From Podaxis mareebaensis (taxonomy: Eukaryota; Basidiomycota; Agaricomycetes; Agaricales; Agaricaceae), in the NCBI GenBank assembly GCA_018524725.1, contig JAEUWP010000632.1:1-64000 (forward strand): a stretch of 64,000 bases of DNA, in the 5' to 3' direction. A program made the translations under genes and the position numbers. Position 1 is the stretch's first letter, and each line of letters opens with the position of its first letter. The notes beneath the pieces were generated by a model that ran no database searches, had not been told where the DNA came from, and was given only the letters and a program-made list of their open reading frames with translations. This document shows positions 25,701 through 38,100 of this stretch, in pieces.

Positions 25701-26363
25701 CCCGGTGGAAGGAACATTCCCGTGGTTGCTAACAACGTAGAAGAGTATATCCAAGACGTCCTTGATGCAATCCTTGGAAAAGGCATTCAAGCTCAGGTTC
25801 AAGCCTTTAAGGAGGGCTTCTCCAAAGTTTTCCCAGTTAACGATCTTAAAACCTTCACTGCTGATGAGCTGGTCATGCTTTTCGGTAATTCCGAAGAGGA
25901 TTGGAGTGTTGAGAGTACGTCACCCTCGACATGTCATCATGAATGAAACTAACCTATCTCGTCAGCCTTGACCGAGGCTCTCAAAGCTGATCATGGTTTC
26001 AACGTTGAGAGTCGAGCCATCCGAGACCTCATTGAAATCATGTCGGACTACGATTTGCCCACTCGGCGTGCCTATCTACAATTTATTACTGGAAGCCCCA
26101 AGCTTCCTATTGGCGGTAAGCACCCTGCTCGTTTGGAGGTGGCGTCATGATTGAATCTCCCTCTAGGCTTCCGCGGCCTTAACCCTCCTTTCACTGTTGT
26201 CCGTAAACCACATGAGCCTCCTCTCAAAGCAGACGACTATCTCCCAAGCGTCATGACTTGTGTTAACTATCTCAAACTACCCGACTATAGTTCGAAGCAA
26301 GTCATGCGAGACAAACTCAAGGTAGCAATACAGGAAGGTGTTGGTAGCTTCCACCTGTCATAA
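19748..26363 (+). CDS. UFD4: HECT E3 ubiquitin ligase, UFD4/TRIP12 type
   Basis: A large ubiquitin ligase that in yeast and animals acts in the ubiquitin-fusion-degradation and N-degron pathways. The N-terminal 230 residues are basic, Ser/Thr-rich and then acidic ([10 protein letters not shown]). An armadillo-like region follows with [60 protein letters not shown] and [15 protein letters not shown] long linker with a Lys/Glu run (about 22735-22790) and acidic stretches precedes the HECT domain, which starts near 24780. HECT landmarks are [40 protein letters not shown] and [33 protein letters not shown] follows, then [16 protein letters not shown], whose Cys (about 26258) is the expected thioester cysteine. 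It ends GSFHLS as in the family. About twelve introns. Complete and apparently functional. Confidence 0.92.
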
Positions 26364-26676
26364 TCATCAATCATTCTTTGCTTTCTTGCATTCAGTTTCT
26401 TTCATGGTAGCTTTTCCACCGGACATGTATCATCGCTGTCATTCCGTTTTTAACCTGTGCTATTATGCCATTATCCATGCGTAATCAAATACATTGTTTT
26501 TTACGTTCAAATGCATACAAGGTGGCCAAGTAACGATTTGGGTCTTCCACTGGGACGACTCCCACCCTAAGTACGGTAAGCGCTTAGCGCCGACATGATT
26601 AGTCAGCGCAACTGATCGGTCAAGTCACGCAAGGCCATCGCGGTTACTCGATCACCAGTCCTTACCACCGCCCACG
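26364..26676. promoter_or_regulatory. Intergenic: HECT gene 3' end and RDS3 promoter
   Basis: About 310 bases between two plus-strand genes. No other feature was seen. Confidence 0.4.
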
Positions 26677-27298
26677 ATGTCCAAGCACCATCCCGGTAAG
26701 TCCCCTACGAATCGTTATGAAGACCACATACTCACGCCTTCTACAAAGATCTAATCATGTGCAGACGTCAGCCTGGCATTGGTATGTAACCATTTTCTGC
26801 ACAGTTTTTCAATTCATATTCTGACAATCCCACCTTAGCCATTGGACGTTTATGTGAGAAGTGCGATGGTAAATGGTAAGTTGACATTCTGTGAGCGTCT
26901 CACGAACAGCTACACTCATTCGCCTCGTCTCCACAGCCCAGTCTGTGACTCATATGTGCGACCAGAGACACTTGTGAGGATATGCGATGAATGCAATTTC
27001 GGCACCTATGGAGGACGATGCATTATTTGCGGTGCTCCTGGTACGTAAAACCTAGTTCCGACCTTCGGCCTCATGTAATGCTAACTGATGGACGAACTGA
27101 CTTGTAGGTATATCTGACGCATACTACTGCGCAGAATGCACACGGCTAGAGAAGGATCGGGATGGTTGTCCAAAGATTGTCAATTTGGGAGCGAGCAGAA
27201 CGGATTTATTCTACGAAAGAAGGCGTCTGGGTATGTGCTCACTTACCAGTTCACTTGGTCTGATCCTCATGATGTTGCCAGGCTTCAAGAAAGGCTAG
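26677..27298 (+). CDS. RDS3: Splicing factor Rds3/PHF5A (SF3b subunit)
   Basis: A small, extremely conserved zinc-knuckle protein of the SF3b part of U2 snRNP, needed for branch-site recognition. Six exons join to [100 protein letters not shown] and ERRRLGFKKG, about 110 residues, the usual length. The many Cys pairs (CEKC, CPVC, CDEC, CIIC, CAEC) build the knotted three-zinc fold. The first exon ends in CATCCCG before GTAAGT (26696), and the last is only the codons for FKKG after an intron that splits the preceding Gly codon. TAG at 27296-27298. Identification is near certain. Confidence 0.96.
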
Positions 27299-27455
27299 GC
27301 TATTTCCTTCTACTGGCTTTATTCCCAACCGTCTCATGTAATGTTATAATGCCTCATGCGCGCGAATGAACGAGACTTGACCGAAAACAAAACAAGCATG
27401 ATTGAAATTGTCGTGCTACTAACACAAATGTTGCTCCAAAAAAACCCCCAAGGGA

Positions 27456-30400
27456 TCAAGATCTTTGGTAGACTGGATACGGAAGAATTGGCGATTGCCG
27501 TGAATCAGACACATCGAGATTGACAAAATCCCTGTTGTATGATCGTTGAGAACCGGTCGACGAAGATGAACGGGTTTTACTCACTTGAAAATGTTCATAT
27601 CAATGTTCGATTTGAAGACCACGAAGAAATGCGTGTCGTTATGAGTGTCGAGCGCTTCGCAAGTGACGCATAGATCCTGAGGGCAATATACACAGTGGAA
27701 CCATTCACCGTGAATTCTGTCCATGCATCGATCGCAAATGGCACTCTCATGTTTCAATTGTTTCAGATACGCTAAGAGAACGGGGTTAGTCAAGGTTGGT
27801 AGTATTTCGCTATACGCACCCCGAGGATCGTTCTGATGGATGAGATGTGTTTGCGCTCCAGCAGGGACCCGATACCTGAAGGAAGTTGAGTCAACACCGA
27901 ATGTCAAGTTCGGAACCAACTTACAATTGAGGCAATAAAGGATAGGGACACTCGATTGGACGTTGAACGGGGCGAGGGAGTTTGAAAAAGATATGCATTG
28001 GGTCGTGAATAATATGAGAGCGAACCTCGCAATTGGCGCACTGCGAAAGAGATAACGGGTCAGTGATGGTAACATACCACCATTCGCAAACTTACGAGAT
28101 TGAAGGAAGCAGGTATTGAGGGGCAATGGGCACACTGATAACGAACTCCAACAATTGGCTGTGAAAGCATAAGCGAACGATTGGCGAACCAGAGGTGTGA
28201 TGTCTACATACCAATCGACAGTTGTTACACGACAGTTGATGATTGTCTGGTGAGTCGAGTAATGTGGTGCTTGAGGATCCCGAGCCGACAACTGTCCTTG
28301 CGTAGTTCGACATATTTGAGTCAGCCTGGGATCCAACCGCAGAGTAACCGACATTCGCAGCATCTCTCCCCTTCCACAGGAAAATAGCGCGTCTGCTGGC
28401 ATTTTGCACCTATACACAATTATGAACCCATCTGCAGACTGTCAGATTTAGATAACGTACTTGAGTTGTTCCCAAAGGAAAGGGAATCTGTAATAGATTG
28501 ATTAGCTATGTTTGGAGAATCTCACGGTAATGGTAAAGGAGACAGACTTTTATCAGTATATGCGACGAATCATGGCCACCTTCCGACGAATGTAGATTTC
28601 CCGGTAGGCCCGCAGACTCACAATTGGAGCATATATCCACATCTGGGCATATCGCACAATGGAAGCGCGCGCCAAAGATGTCTCTCATGCAGCTGCGGAA
28701 ATTTTTATGAGGCAAGATCCGATCATTGAGAAGAGGGAAACATACTGGAAGCACTGTACCCCTGGATGTTTCATTGCTAGGTGGTAACGTTCAGAAATCT
28801 TAACGACAGCACGTGATAAGAGGAAACCTACACTGCTCCTCCCCCGGGTCGAAATTCTGGTTTGCCATAAAATCAGGTTCACTGATGGCTCTTTTTGGTT
28901 TGTCTGGAACCAGGATGAAAGGGTGTGAAGGGTGAATATCGTGAACTTGGCTGTCAAAGAAAGTCAGCTACGAACCCGCGAGGAGCATAAAGACTAACCT
29001 ATAGCAAGCACGGCATAAATTAATCCTTGGGCATACGGCACATTTATATCTCTGGGCGGATGTCACGGCAGAACACGTTGAACATTTTGATACAACACTC
29101 TCTTCCTGAACTGCGGCGCAGGATCAACCATCAGTCTTGCCGATCGAACAAACTCATGGCGAAGCTTGATACATACCAACATTCTCCCAACCTCGCTGGC
29201 CCCACAATTTTTCATGGTATGCATGCCGAAGATGACCCTTCTTGGGTGGCGCCTTACGCCATTGAAGTGCCTGCTGCGGATCTTCAGGTGACGAGGGTCC
29301 GGCTGGGGCAGGTGCTGCCGCGAGGATGGCATGATCAACACCGGCAGTCTCAATACAATTCGGGCATAATTCAAAGCCAACAATGATGGGCAATCGGGGA
29401 GGTTGGGGCATTTGGGTTGGTGCCGAACTCCCCGATGGTCTTCGTAAGCCAAAGATAGAGGGAAATGAGGATATGGACGGGAGGGGGGGCAAGGGTCGTT
29501 GTTGTTGTTGTGACAAGGATTCCGAGCTGCCGACCATTGTTGGTGAGGAACTGAAGCAGAGGTTGTCCATAGGAATGTGTCGGTTTCCCTTGGAGTCTAT
29601 CGTCTCTCTTCCTTTGCCTTTTGTTGCTGTAATCCGCTGTTTTGGTCCTTTCTCCCCACAGGTTGAGCATACATAGCGAATGGTGTTGAGCATGGAACCG
29701 CAGCTTGAACAGTCCGTTAGGATACCCTCGGGAGGCTCCGACAGAGGAAGGAAAGCAAGTTCATTGGATTCGTACGTGAACGGATCATCGGGGAACTGGT
29801 TGGTACGTCCGGGTAAGGGATCAGAGTGGTGGGTGTTTAGGGATGGCACAGAAGCCGAGGGTCGGGGCTCGCGTCTCAAGTTGGCTTGTTGGGACGCAAG
29901 CCAGTTGAGATGCATAGACGATGGTCGTGGCTGCAAACCATGTGGAACGCCATTTTCACTCGTTGCGGCATCATAGGACTGGCGCGGACCTTCGTCATGG
30001 CCTTGGGAACTAGTGGTGTACGTGTAGTAATACGACCCTCGGGTGTTGCGCTCCAACGCAAGGTCACCACCCAAGCCATCGTCGAGAGAGAGTGACGCGT
30101 CATCGGACTCTGAGGGCTGGGGCACTCTGCCCACCTTGGAGAAAATGACACGCGCCTCCTGATCCCTCAACCATGCCTGACCACGAGCGTTCCCGCCGAT
30201 ACCGCGGTGTACGCTAGAGGAATCGCTCATATCTTCCTGAAGTTTCAAATGTTCGAAGACAGCAGACGGGTCTTCTGGGTATCGATTGACGGCATCGGAA
30301 ACCAAACTTCCGTTAGGTGGCGCGAAACGATCTGAAGCGCACTCCAGTGTTTCGCCAGAGCCTTGGGTAGAATCCGGACGTCGAGATTGTTTGTTTTTGT

Positions 30401-31040
30401 AGGGCGGGATGGCGGAAGTGAAAGACTCGGGACTTGATGTATCATTATCCCCATCAAATGGGTTGCTGCCTTGAGAAGGGGGCGTCCTACGCAATGAGTT
30501 GAGACCGAAGTCCTTCGAGCTGACGGTGATAGAGTCGTCCTCTGGCTCTGCATGAGGAGCGGTGATGGAGAAGGAGTGTTGACTCGTGTTGCGTCCCTTA
30601 AACTCATCGAAGCTGGCGAGTGAAGATGTATCGGAGAGACTGGGACCCTCATACTCCATATTGACTTCAACACGCATCGTAATCCTGCGGCTGCTAAAAC
30701 TCCGTCCAGAGAGGATCGAAGCCGCAGAAGATAGAGGGGCATCGTCGCCAGCCCCAAAGAAATCAACCGCCTCAACGAGGTCGTCGTCGGAGCGGATAGA
30801 CATTATCTCTCCATCGTCATCCGTCCATACGATACTATACGATGTGCCACAGAGCGAAAAGCATTGATCAACCTGGTGAATAGACTTCGGATCTAGTGAT
30901 ATTATGACAGCAAGAGCGAGTCATACCTTGTGCCGCAGCAGATCATAATGGCAGTTGCGAGCTGACTGAAATGTGATCTTTTTATGCCTCCCATTGAACG
31001 CACATTTAACGACCAGGAGTCTGTCTGGGAGCCTGTTCAT
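27456..31040 (-). CDS. PB1 and ZZ-type zinc-finger protein, NBR1-like
   Basis: An NBR1-like scaffold; fungal relatives act as selective-autophagy receptors. Start MNRLPDRLLVVKCAFNG (ATG 31040-31038). The first two exons form a PB1 domain: LVVKCAFNGRHKKITF, then VEQCFSLCGTSYSIVW and GEIMSIRSDDDLVEAVDFF (the OPCA-like acidic end). A Ser-rich linker of about 330 residues follows. Then come four zinc-binding ZZ-like modules: an atypical one with long insertions (CSSCGS, YVCSTCGEK, CPNCIETAG); one with YKCAVCPRINLCRACY and VHDIHPSHPF; one with FGARFHCAICPDVDICSNCE and one with YQCAHCPS...NLCANCE. A further one, HESAICDRCMDRIHGEWFHC with CPQDLCVTCEALD, is close to the C-terminus, so the total may be five. 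The last exon (DFVNLDVSDSRQSPILPYP) is reached across a GTGAGT donor at about 27580; the stop is at 27456-27458. The UBA domain of animal NBR1 was not seen. Confidence 0.85.
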
Positions 31041-31929
31041 TGGGGTAACAGGATTTCAGGAATGAGGGGATACAAGCAAACGGGAAGAACTCGAGGATAT
31101 GGAGTACAGCATTCAGATCTGGCGTTCCGCAGCATCAATAAGCGCCCTTTCCTGTAATCCGATGTTTCTAAAAATGGAACCCGTGAACCCCATCCTCCAC
31201 TCCATCATCTTCCAACGTTCCATGGCCCAGGAGCCATTGCTGCGCATTCAAGACGAGTATAAAGACTCAATCAATCTCCCTATCTACATTGCGCAGTTGA
31301 TTCCCTGGTTCTCTTCTCTTCATATATCTTAGCCCTGGTGCATGCCCTACCGCACCAACGGGTCCTCTGGGTATACCAATAACTTGGGCCATGGATCCAC
31401 CAACTGTATCAAATGATTCGTTAGTGTGTATCCATCCAACAGCTCCTTCTCTCTCCCGCCCTCCCGCAAAACTGCGTCGAGTCTTATGCCGGGGCGTTAG
31501 ATTCTGTATGCCACGAACACTCCAAAGCGTGTCGGGGATCGATCATTGGCCTAGGCTCGCCTCGCAGGGACCTCCCTGGGTATCGCCGATTCACTAAAGA
31601 AGACTCCCTCCGTTCCTGATCCATTGGCAACAGTCGCTATCCACTTCAGATATCCATTTTTAATTCTTTAAAAAAGACTTGTCCTAGTTCTTCTCTCCAT
31701 TCGACTCTTCGCTACCCTGAGCGCTTCCGACACCACCCATCATCATCCGACATTCAACATTCGAGGAATGTCGTCGTGTATTAACAACATGAATACAAAT
31801 ACAATCTCAATCAATGTTACGCAGTCGTCCTACTATACACAATGTAATCAACGCGACCCAGTCCAATCAGAGAATTTAGGAATCGCTGCGGTACGGAGCC
31901 TTGGACACAAGTTGGAGAACTCATGCAGA
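31041..31929. other. Intergenic; left edge of the duplicated block
   Basis: The NBR1-like promoter and the 3' flank of RBR gene A. From about 31765 (CGTGTATTAACAACATGAAT) the sequence matches the flank at about 45475 (CTGTGTATTGATGACATGAA), so the duplicated unit begins here. Left of that I see no convincing match and no gene. Confidence 0.5.
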
Positions 31930-34606
31930 TCAGCGTAGGTTATAATCAAACAAGCTGCACCTCCTGTAATGAGCGTTGAGCGCATCCTGAATCTCTTTGC
32001 GAGTTCCCCCCTTTATGATCATTTGACCGTCGGTGTAACAGAAATGTCTGGAGGTATTATCATTATCTGCTGATGGATATGGGCGAACAGGGCTCACGTG
32101 TTACACGCTGGGGTAATGCACTTGGGGCATATATCAGTACAAGTTTTACGTGAAAAAATGTGAGGTGCACTGACGGTCATGTGGTTACAACCTTCTGACT
32201 TCTGTACGGGAGTTTGGCAGCCTGGTCGCGATATGAGTCACGATTATATCGAACGGAGGAAAGCCGATAAGCACCAGGGCAATTCTTCCAGCCTTGTTGC
32301 TGCATTAGATGCCGAAACTCTGAAGACCCATCGCAAGAATGTTCAGGTCCTCCAACTTCGACTTGCTGTTGGCAAGCCTTGCACCATACGTATTGGCATC
32401 TCGGCCACGGGCAGACAACTATTTTCGTCTCCTGAAGCTCCTGGCGATCAACGAACATTGTCTGCTTGCATCTTCAATGAAGTCGTGAGTCATAGGAGTC
32501 TTCACAGTGGTCACCAAATAAAGCGCACCGATGGCAGTGAAGAGGTACACAGAAGGAGGTGATCTGTAATTCTTCAAAAATCTGGTAGTCTGCATCCGAG
32601 ATACCGATCAGCTGGACAATTACTTCGTTGATAACTAGGTTAACTCTCAGCGCATATTCAAGCGTGGCGAAGTGTTCGACTTACCCCCAGGTTCATGCCT
32701 ATCCCTTTCGGTAGCACAAACTGGGCAAAAAATGGGAAAACGTCGGTCACCAATCTTAGAAGTAGTATACTCTCGAAGACACCCCCGGCAGAAAGGGTGA
32801 CTACATCCTTCGACGCGAGCGACAGAATCTTCGACATACTCATCAAAACAGATTGAGCATTCAAAAACGGCTGGGGCCAGTTTTTCGAGCATCTGCTTCT
32901 GGGCGGTGAGCTGTCTGTCCTCGTCCTCAAATGCTCTTTGAAGGCTTGCGGCCAAGGCTAGGTCTCTGTCCTCATCCTCACATGTTCGCTGGAGGTTCGC
33001 GGCCAAGGTGAGGTCTCTATCCTCGTCCTCGTACACTCGCCGAAGCTCCGCGGCCAAGGCCTTGTCTCTGTCCTCGTCTTCGTACACTCGCCGGAACTCC
33101 AAGGCCAAGGCCTTGTCTCTGTCGAAGCCAGACGCAGATGCGGGAGGATCTGGGAGTCCCCCAGGCATGCTCCTGTTAGGTGACAACTTCGCATATTGGT
33201 TGGTAGAGGAGGGTGGCCTATCTCGATGAGGGCCTGAAGCGGAACTCTGACCCCATTTCCCTGGCAACGTCAACCCATAACTGAGGATTTGCTCAAAGCG
33301 GCCCTTGCCCTTATCTTTTCCGCTAGGTCGTTTGACAGACTGCCAACCGTCCGTCTCATCTTGGTTAAGGGAGGGCCGACGGTGGGTAGACTGGATGGAG
33401 GAACTCGAGGCGGATGAATGAGACGGGGCGCGGTGAGATTCCGAGGGTGTCGTTCGGTGATAGTGTTTGTCACGTTCGTGACGTCGTCCATTAGATCGGA
33501 GAGCCTCCCGATAACGCTCGTAGTCTTCCAGTCGACGTTGTTCGAGGTGTCGAACCCTCTCCTCCATAAAGGATTGCTGCCTCTCGAGCTCCTCAATCTT
33601 CTGTCGCAACTCGGCGACACGAGACTTCTCACCGGCAACATCAGCGTAGGCGGATAGAAGCTCCAAACTCGACTCCAGAAGCATCTCAGTCGTGGATGGT
33701 TCTTCCTCCAAAGGCAATAAGATGTGTCCTGAAAAGTAACCCAAGAGTTGAGCTTGCCATTGTAGCGAAGGGTCGTTAAGGAAACTCTCGTCGACTGAGA
33801 GGAGTTCGCCTAGATATGAAGCCGCGGTTTTAATACTCGGATTGATAATGAAGCCTAAGCCGTCGGGGTGACTAGGGCGAGGATGAGAGTCGAATATGAC
33901 ATAAACATCCTTATCAGCGATGTGAATCTTCAGGCAAGCCACGATTTCTGGGGGCCGTGTGATAATGACGGCTGCGGAGCGATCCGGTGAGGTATCCACT
34001 AGGTCCCTAGAAGGAATGATTTCCGTTCAGCTCGGCTGTTTCATGCATACGCTCTTAACACTCACTGCAAAAGATCGTAAAACCGTTTCTTCGAGGCATC
34101 ACTATACGTGCACGTTTGCAAGGCCAAGGAATTCTTGAATATGGGGACCTTCAAGAGCTCCTCGATTTCCAGATGAGAATCGCTTTTCCAATAATCACAG
34201 ATGGAGGTGATTTCCTAGGGACAACTTCGTTAATAAAGTAATCTCACCAAGGGGGGGGCGCGTGTACCTCGTTTGTTTTCCGAGACAAAAGTTCGGCTAA
34301 CAGTTCTAGTCCCTGCATACCTTGTTCGTTTTCAAGTTTAAATGCTATGCGGGCGAAATTCAATGCCGCAAGACCACAGGTTGATGCGCTGATACGGTTT
34401 CCAAGCTTGTCACCATACTGGCTCGAGCCTTTGACAGAAACGATCTCCTGTTTGCCGTCACAAATTTTCTCGAGGATCTCGTCAATGTCGAGGTCGTCGA
34501 TGTCTTTGTCGACTTCCTTGTGGCGAGTCATTATCTTCTCTACCTTCCTCTCATCGACTTTCGTTGGCCTTGAAGAGGAGGGCCCAGGGTCGTTTGAATG
34601 TCCCAT
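31930..34606 (-). CDS. RBR (RING-IBR-RING) ubiquitin ligase with N-terminal cysteine-peptidase-like domain, copy A
   Basis: Start MGHSNDPGP (ATG 34606-34604), the start shared with copy B. Residues about 65-215 look like a papain-fold peptidase: RISASTCGLAALNFARIAF with Cys77 at a helix start, and VYVIFDSHPRPSHPDG with Asp202 and His204. Next are a coiled coil of about 60 residues (RVAELRQKIEELERQQSFME), a Ser/Pro-rich linker, then four tandem 17-residue repeats (DRDLALAASLQRAFEDE type) that match the ubiquitin-interacting-motif pattern. The RBR module follows: RING1 (FECSICFDEYVEDS, CSHPFCRGCLREY, FCPVC), IBR (HCHRCKQTMFVDR, CPWPRCQYVWCKAC) and RING2 (CPGCQTPVQKSEGCNHMT, PKCITPACNTHFCYTDG). 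Its GCNHM cysteine is the expected catalytic one. One intron is 32635-32684. Stop TGA at 31930-31932. It is head-to-head with giant copy A. All motifs intact. Confidence 0.85.
32912..33118 (-). repeat. Four tandem 51-base repeats encoding UIM-like motifs
   Basis: Within RBR copy A, four head-to-tail copies of a 51-base unit (TCTCTGTCCTCGTCCTC on the plus strand marks each boundary) encode 17-residue units: acidic EDED, then LALAASLQRAFEDE. The acidic block with L-x-x-A-x-x-S-L is the ubiquitin-interacting-motif pattern. Copy B has a single unit here (DAALAAELQREYEDE), so the array expanded in A or shrank in B. Confidence 0.85.
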
Positions 34607-35148
34607 GTTGGGGCCGTTCGTTAGGATCATGATGGGAAGAGGCAGCAAGTCGAGTCCGGCTGGCTTCCACCTTAATTACATATGCCGCCCACTGACTAAT
34701 GTCCCAACAGTGTGATGCTGCGATAAGGGAATGCACATTATGCAACGGAGAAACGTGCTGATTCACGTGTATTCTGACTCTCTCGTCGAATAGGGTCCTC
34801 AGGTTCTAGGGCTTGCTAATTACGTGTCTTGACACGTTCCTGCCGCGGGGTGAACTGCAGGTGAAGTCATTCCAATACAAGTGCAGGACCAAGTCCATTG
34901 GCTCATTTTCGCACTAGACTTACCTGCCGGTCCCTCAGGATATCCCGATCATGAACCTAATTCATTTATCCGAATTTGTACATGCACCTAATTAAATGTG
35001 ACTTTGGTCAACCTTTCAAAGGTGCTGCACATTTTAAACGTGACCCGTTAGTTCTGGCTTAATTGCTCAAATAATCACGCGTTACTTTTTTTCTCTCGTC
35101 CTTTGCCTTCTCTTCGTGTAACCAACACAGGGTGGCTGCCCATACGAA
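34607..35148. promoter_or_regulatory. Divergent promoter region of RBR A and giant copy A
   Basis: About 540 bases between two start regions transcribed apart. It aligns in part with the matching region of pair B (CCCACTGACTAATG, AACGTGCTGATTC-CGTGT and ATTCCAATACAA occur in both), so a shared regulatory segment was duplicated with the genes. About 500 bases found upstream of giant B are absent here. Confidence 0.55.
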
Positions 35149-38100
35149 CGCGACTTGTGCCGATGCGCAAGCATCTACTCCAAGTACGGTGTATTTTTGG
35201 ACCAAGGCGTCACATCAAAGCTCGCTGACTTACTTTTAGGTATCAACCTCAATATTAGAGTCCGGGGGGAGGACCATTCTGCGGTATGCAGTGTCGCGTT
35301 CCGGGGCAGGTTTAGACACACATTGTACTAGGACAGGAGTTTGGCAGGGCATGACGCCCGAGACCCTAATAACGCGTCACACGACCGTGAACGACCAGTC
35401 TCAAAACCCGAAGTCGAAGCTGTAACTCATCTTCATGGGGGAACGCCTAAGCTAGGGGAGGCGGAAACGGACATAGCTTTGAAGATACCTGGTTTCTACC
35501 GTGTTTTAGACCTAATCAGTGAGCAGGGGAGTGGCGGCTTGGATTTGTAGCTTCTGTCTCCCTTCATGGTTATCTTGATGCTCACGGTTACTGAAGTTGA
35601 CAAGGTCATCATTGCTCAAGATGGTCTTCAGCAACTCATTAATGACTTGTGTCCTGGAACGTACACCACGCTTACCAAAGTCGACTTCAAGGCCCTTGAT
35701 ACCCTCTCCATCCGCCCAATTGGAGTGTACGGTGACAGGGGCGAGATTATCAAATTCCTCTCTTCCTTGAGAGTTCTTAATGAATACACGTGCGTTTTAA
35801 TATTTTGCTATTCCTTGGTTCGTATTGACGTGGTTTAGTCTTCGCTTGCTTCAGCATTCGAAAGGTGATTACAATGGGCCCACCCTTCGGTCGGGAATAT
35901 ACATAGTGAGGCCTCCCGAATCCTTGGAGGTCTTGTATGCTGTGTACTGGCCCCAAGATGCGACTTGGATGGATAATGCTCCTTCAGGACCTCGCCGCAA
36001 TCGTGTGACATTCATGCGGTGAGTATTCACTTAACGTGAATAACCTGGTACTAACTCTAGAATTACAGTTACCTCACTAAGATATCCGAACAGATTTTAT
36101 GTTTCATGTCCTCTGCTCAGAGCCAGGCATTTGTTTGGGACAACAAGGAGCCTGATAATTGTGGAGATTTGCTCGAGTACGGACTCGACGATGACAACGA
36201 CGATCGCTTGTTTACTTTCGAGATTACGAAGACAAACGAGCAAGAAGAAAGCGTAGTTTCGCGTCCGGGTTTCCGCGTATGTTTTTTTGCCTTCTAACAG
36301 TGTTCGATGATTCCGACATCACAAAGTTGGCCTCGAAATTAATGGAAATGCCTGAAGAACCTGAACCTGAATCTCGCGTGTTCCTTTCACCAAGGTTGAT
36401 GGCAGGCGAAATGATGCTGGGTTTTCTTTCTATCAGGTCTTTGCCGCCCCGTATCGATGAAACGCCAGTCGACGGTTTATTTACTTCTATGCGACTTCGA
36501 GAGCAAGTGTAAGAACTTATTTACTTTTTTTTTTTCTTGTCCTTGATAATTCGGCACAGAACTTCCTCGAGCGTCAAGATAGAGTGCAACCTCAGTAGCC
36601 AAGCTGTTCTGGCCTTAATCGAACATGGCCTCAACATCAATTACCGAAAAATCTGTGATGATTGGCGGGAACGGGATAAGACTATCTCCAGAGACATGGA
36701 GAAAATGCACAAGGATCAAATGACAGAGCTGAACAAAGACTTGCACGAGAAAGAGAACGCTCTTGGACGTGAATTGTTCGCCTATTTAATCGGAAGGATT
36801 CTTGACAAATATCCGTGCGTTCGTGGTGTTCTTATGGTGACTATACTGACGCTGAGGGTTCAGGACCCTCGATCCTTTGCGCTTGTCTGGGACGCATTCT
36901 ATTACTTCTGATGAGTTACCACATTTGAAAGGTATGTATAAGTTGTTCAATTGCAGGGTAGCTACGGAGCTGACCATTCCTGAAGAAAATTTCGGTCATT
37001 TCCTTGAAGCACCTCAGACTCAAGGCATTCTGACTCATGCTTCGCTTGTGGACCTGGAGAAGAAGATATCCAAGCTCCCTCAAAAGTTCCAGGAGCAGAA
37101 GCAAAGGGTCATTTGTGTCCATTTGATATCCCAGAAATACCGTGACTTCTATAGTGATGACTTGGTACGAAACATAATCAAGGACGGTTACCCAGCCAAA
37201 CTCGGAAAAGAGAGTGGCTTTGTTCACCAGTTTCTGACTTTGCTCCCCTTTTATGATACTGATGACATCGACTTAAAGTCTGAAGTAGCAGACTATTCGT
37301 CTGCTCTCTCGGATGGAGAGTTTTTGGCCAATGTCGATGAATATGTCAAAGCCGACCCTCTCGTGAAGCCCGCTACCCAAGAAGCGACCACAATTGCTTA
37401 TGCTCATTTTACAACTGCCTTATCGAGGGCCTTCGGTGCCCTCATGCAAGTCTCCCGACAGAAGCAACAAGACATTGCCAGATCCCAGGTTATCGAGAAG
37501 TTGGACCGCCAAAAAAAGGAAGCACAGGAAAAATCCACCGAGCTCTTCGTACAACAAATCAATTCTTGTTCCATGCATGAGGATAAAATGTAAGTTGGTT
37601 GTTAGTTGTTTTTCGTCCACTAATGTTTATTTCCTTAGTGAACGGCCTCTCCTGATTCTGGATCGCTTCCACCTGAATGGTCATCGGCCACGTAAGCCCC
37701 TCTGATGTGCGATTGATTCCATCTCATGTATCTCGTTTACAGCAACCTATGAAGTCTCGGCCCGGCAACAACTGCATATAAAATCGGTTTTGGAGTGCAG
37801 GATCAACAAACTCGAAATCTCAAGTGACGACCATCATACCCTTCAGCTTAATCCCTCTTTTGTGCCCCAACCATCCATCAGCCAAAAGAACTCGGCTTCA
37901 TTCACGATCCCACCAGAATACCAAGTCCTGTAAGTTTGCTAAGTAAAAGTTTATGGTTTGGGTTACTGACGGAAAGACATTCTAGACGTGCGCAGTTGCT
38001 TTCGAACGATCGGATTCTTGTTGTCATTGACGACCAACGAGAAAGCTTCCTGTTCTACTTGGAGAATTCTGTCAGCATTGGAAACGCACTTCGGCATTCT

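Noticed and set aside
20412..25802. Several long antisense open frames inside the HECT gene.
   Set aside because: They mirror the acidic and Ser-rich coding sequence on the other strand and have no motifs of their own.
33008..33229. Plus-strand open frame across the 51-base repeats.
   Set aside because: It is the reverse complement of the UIM-like repeat coding sequence; the minus frame aligns with copy B.
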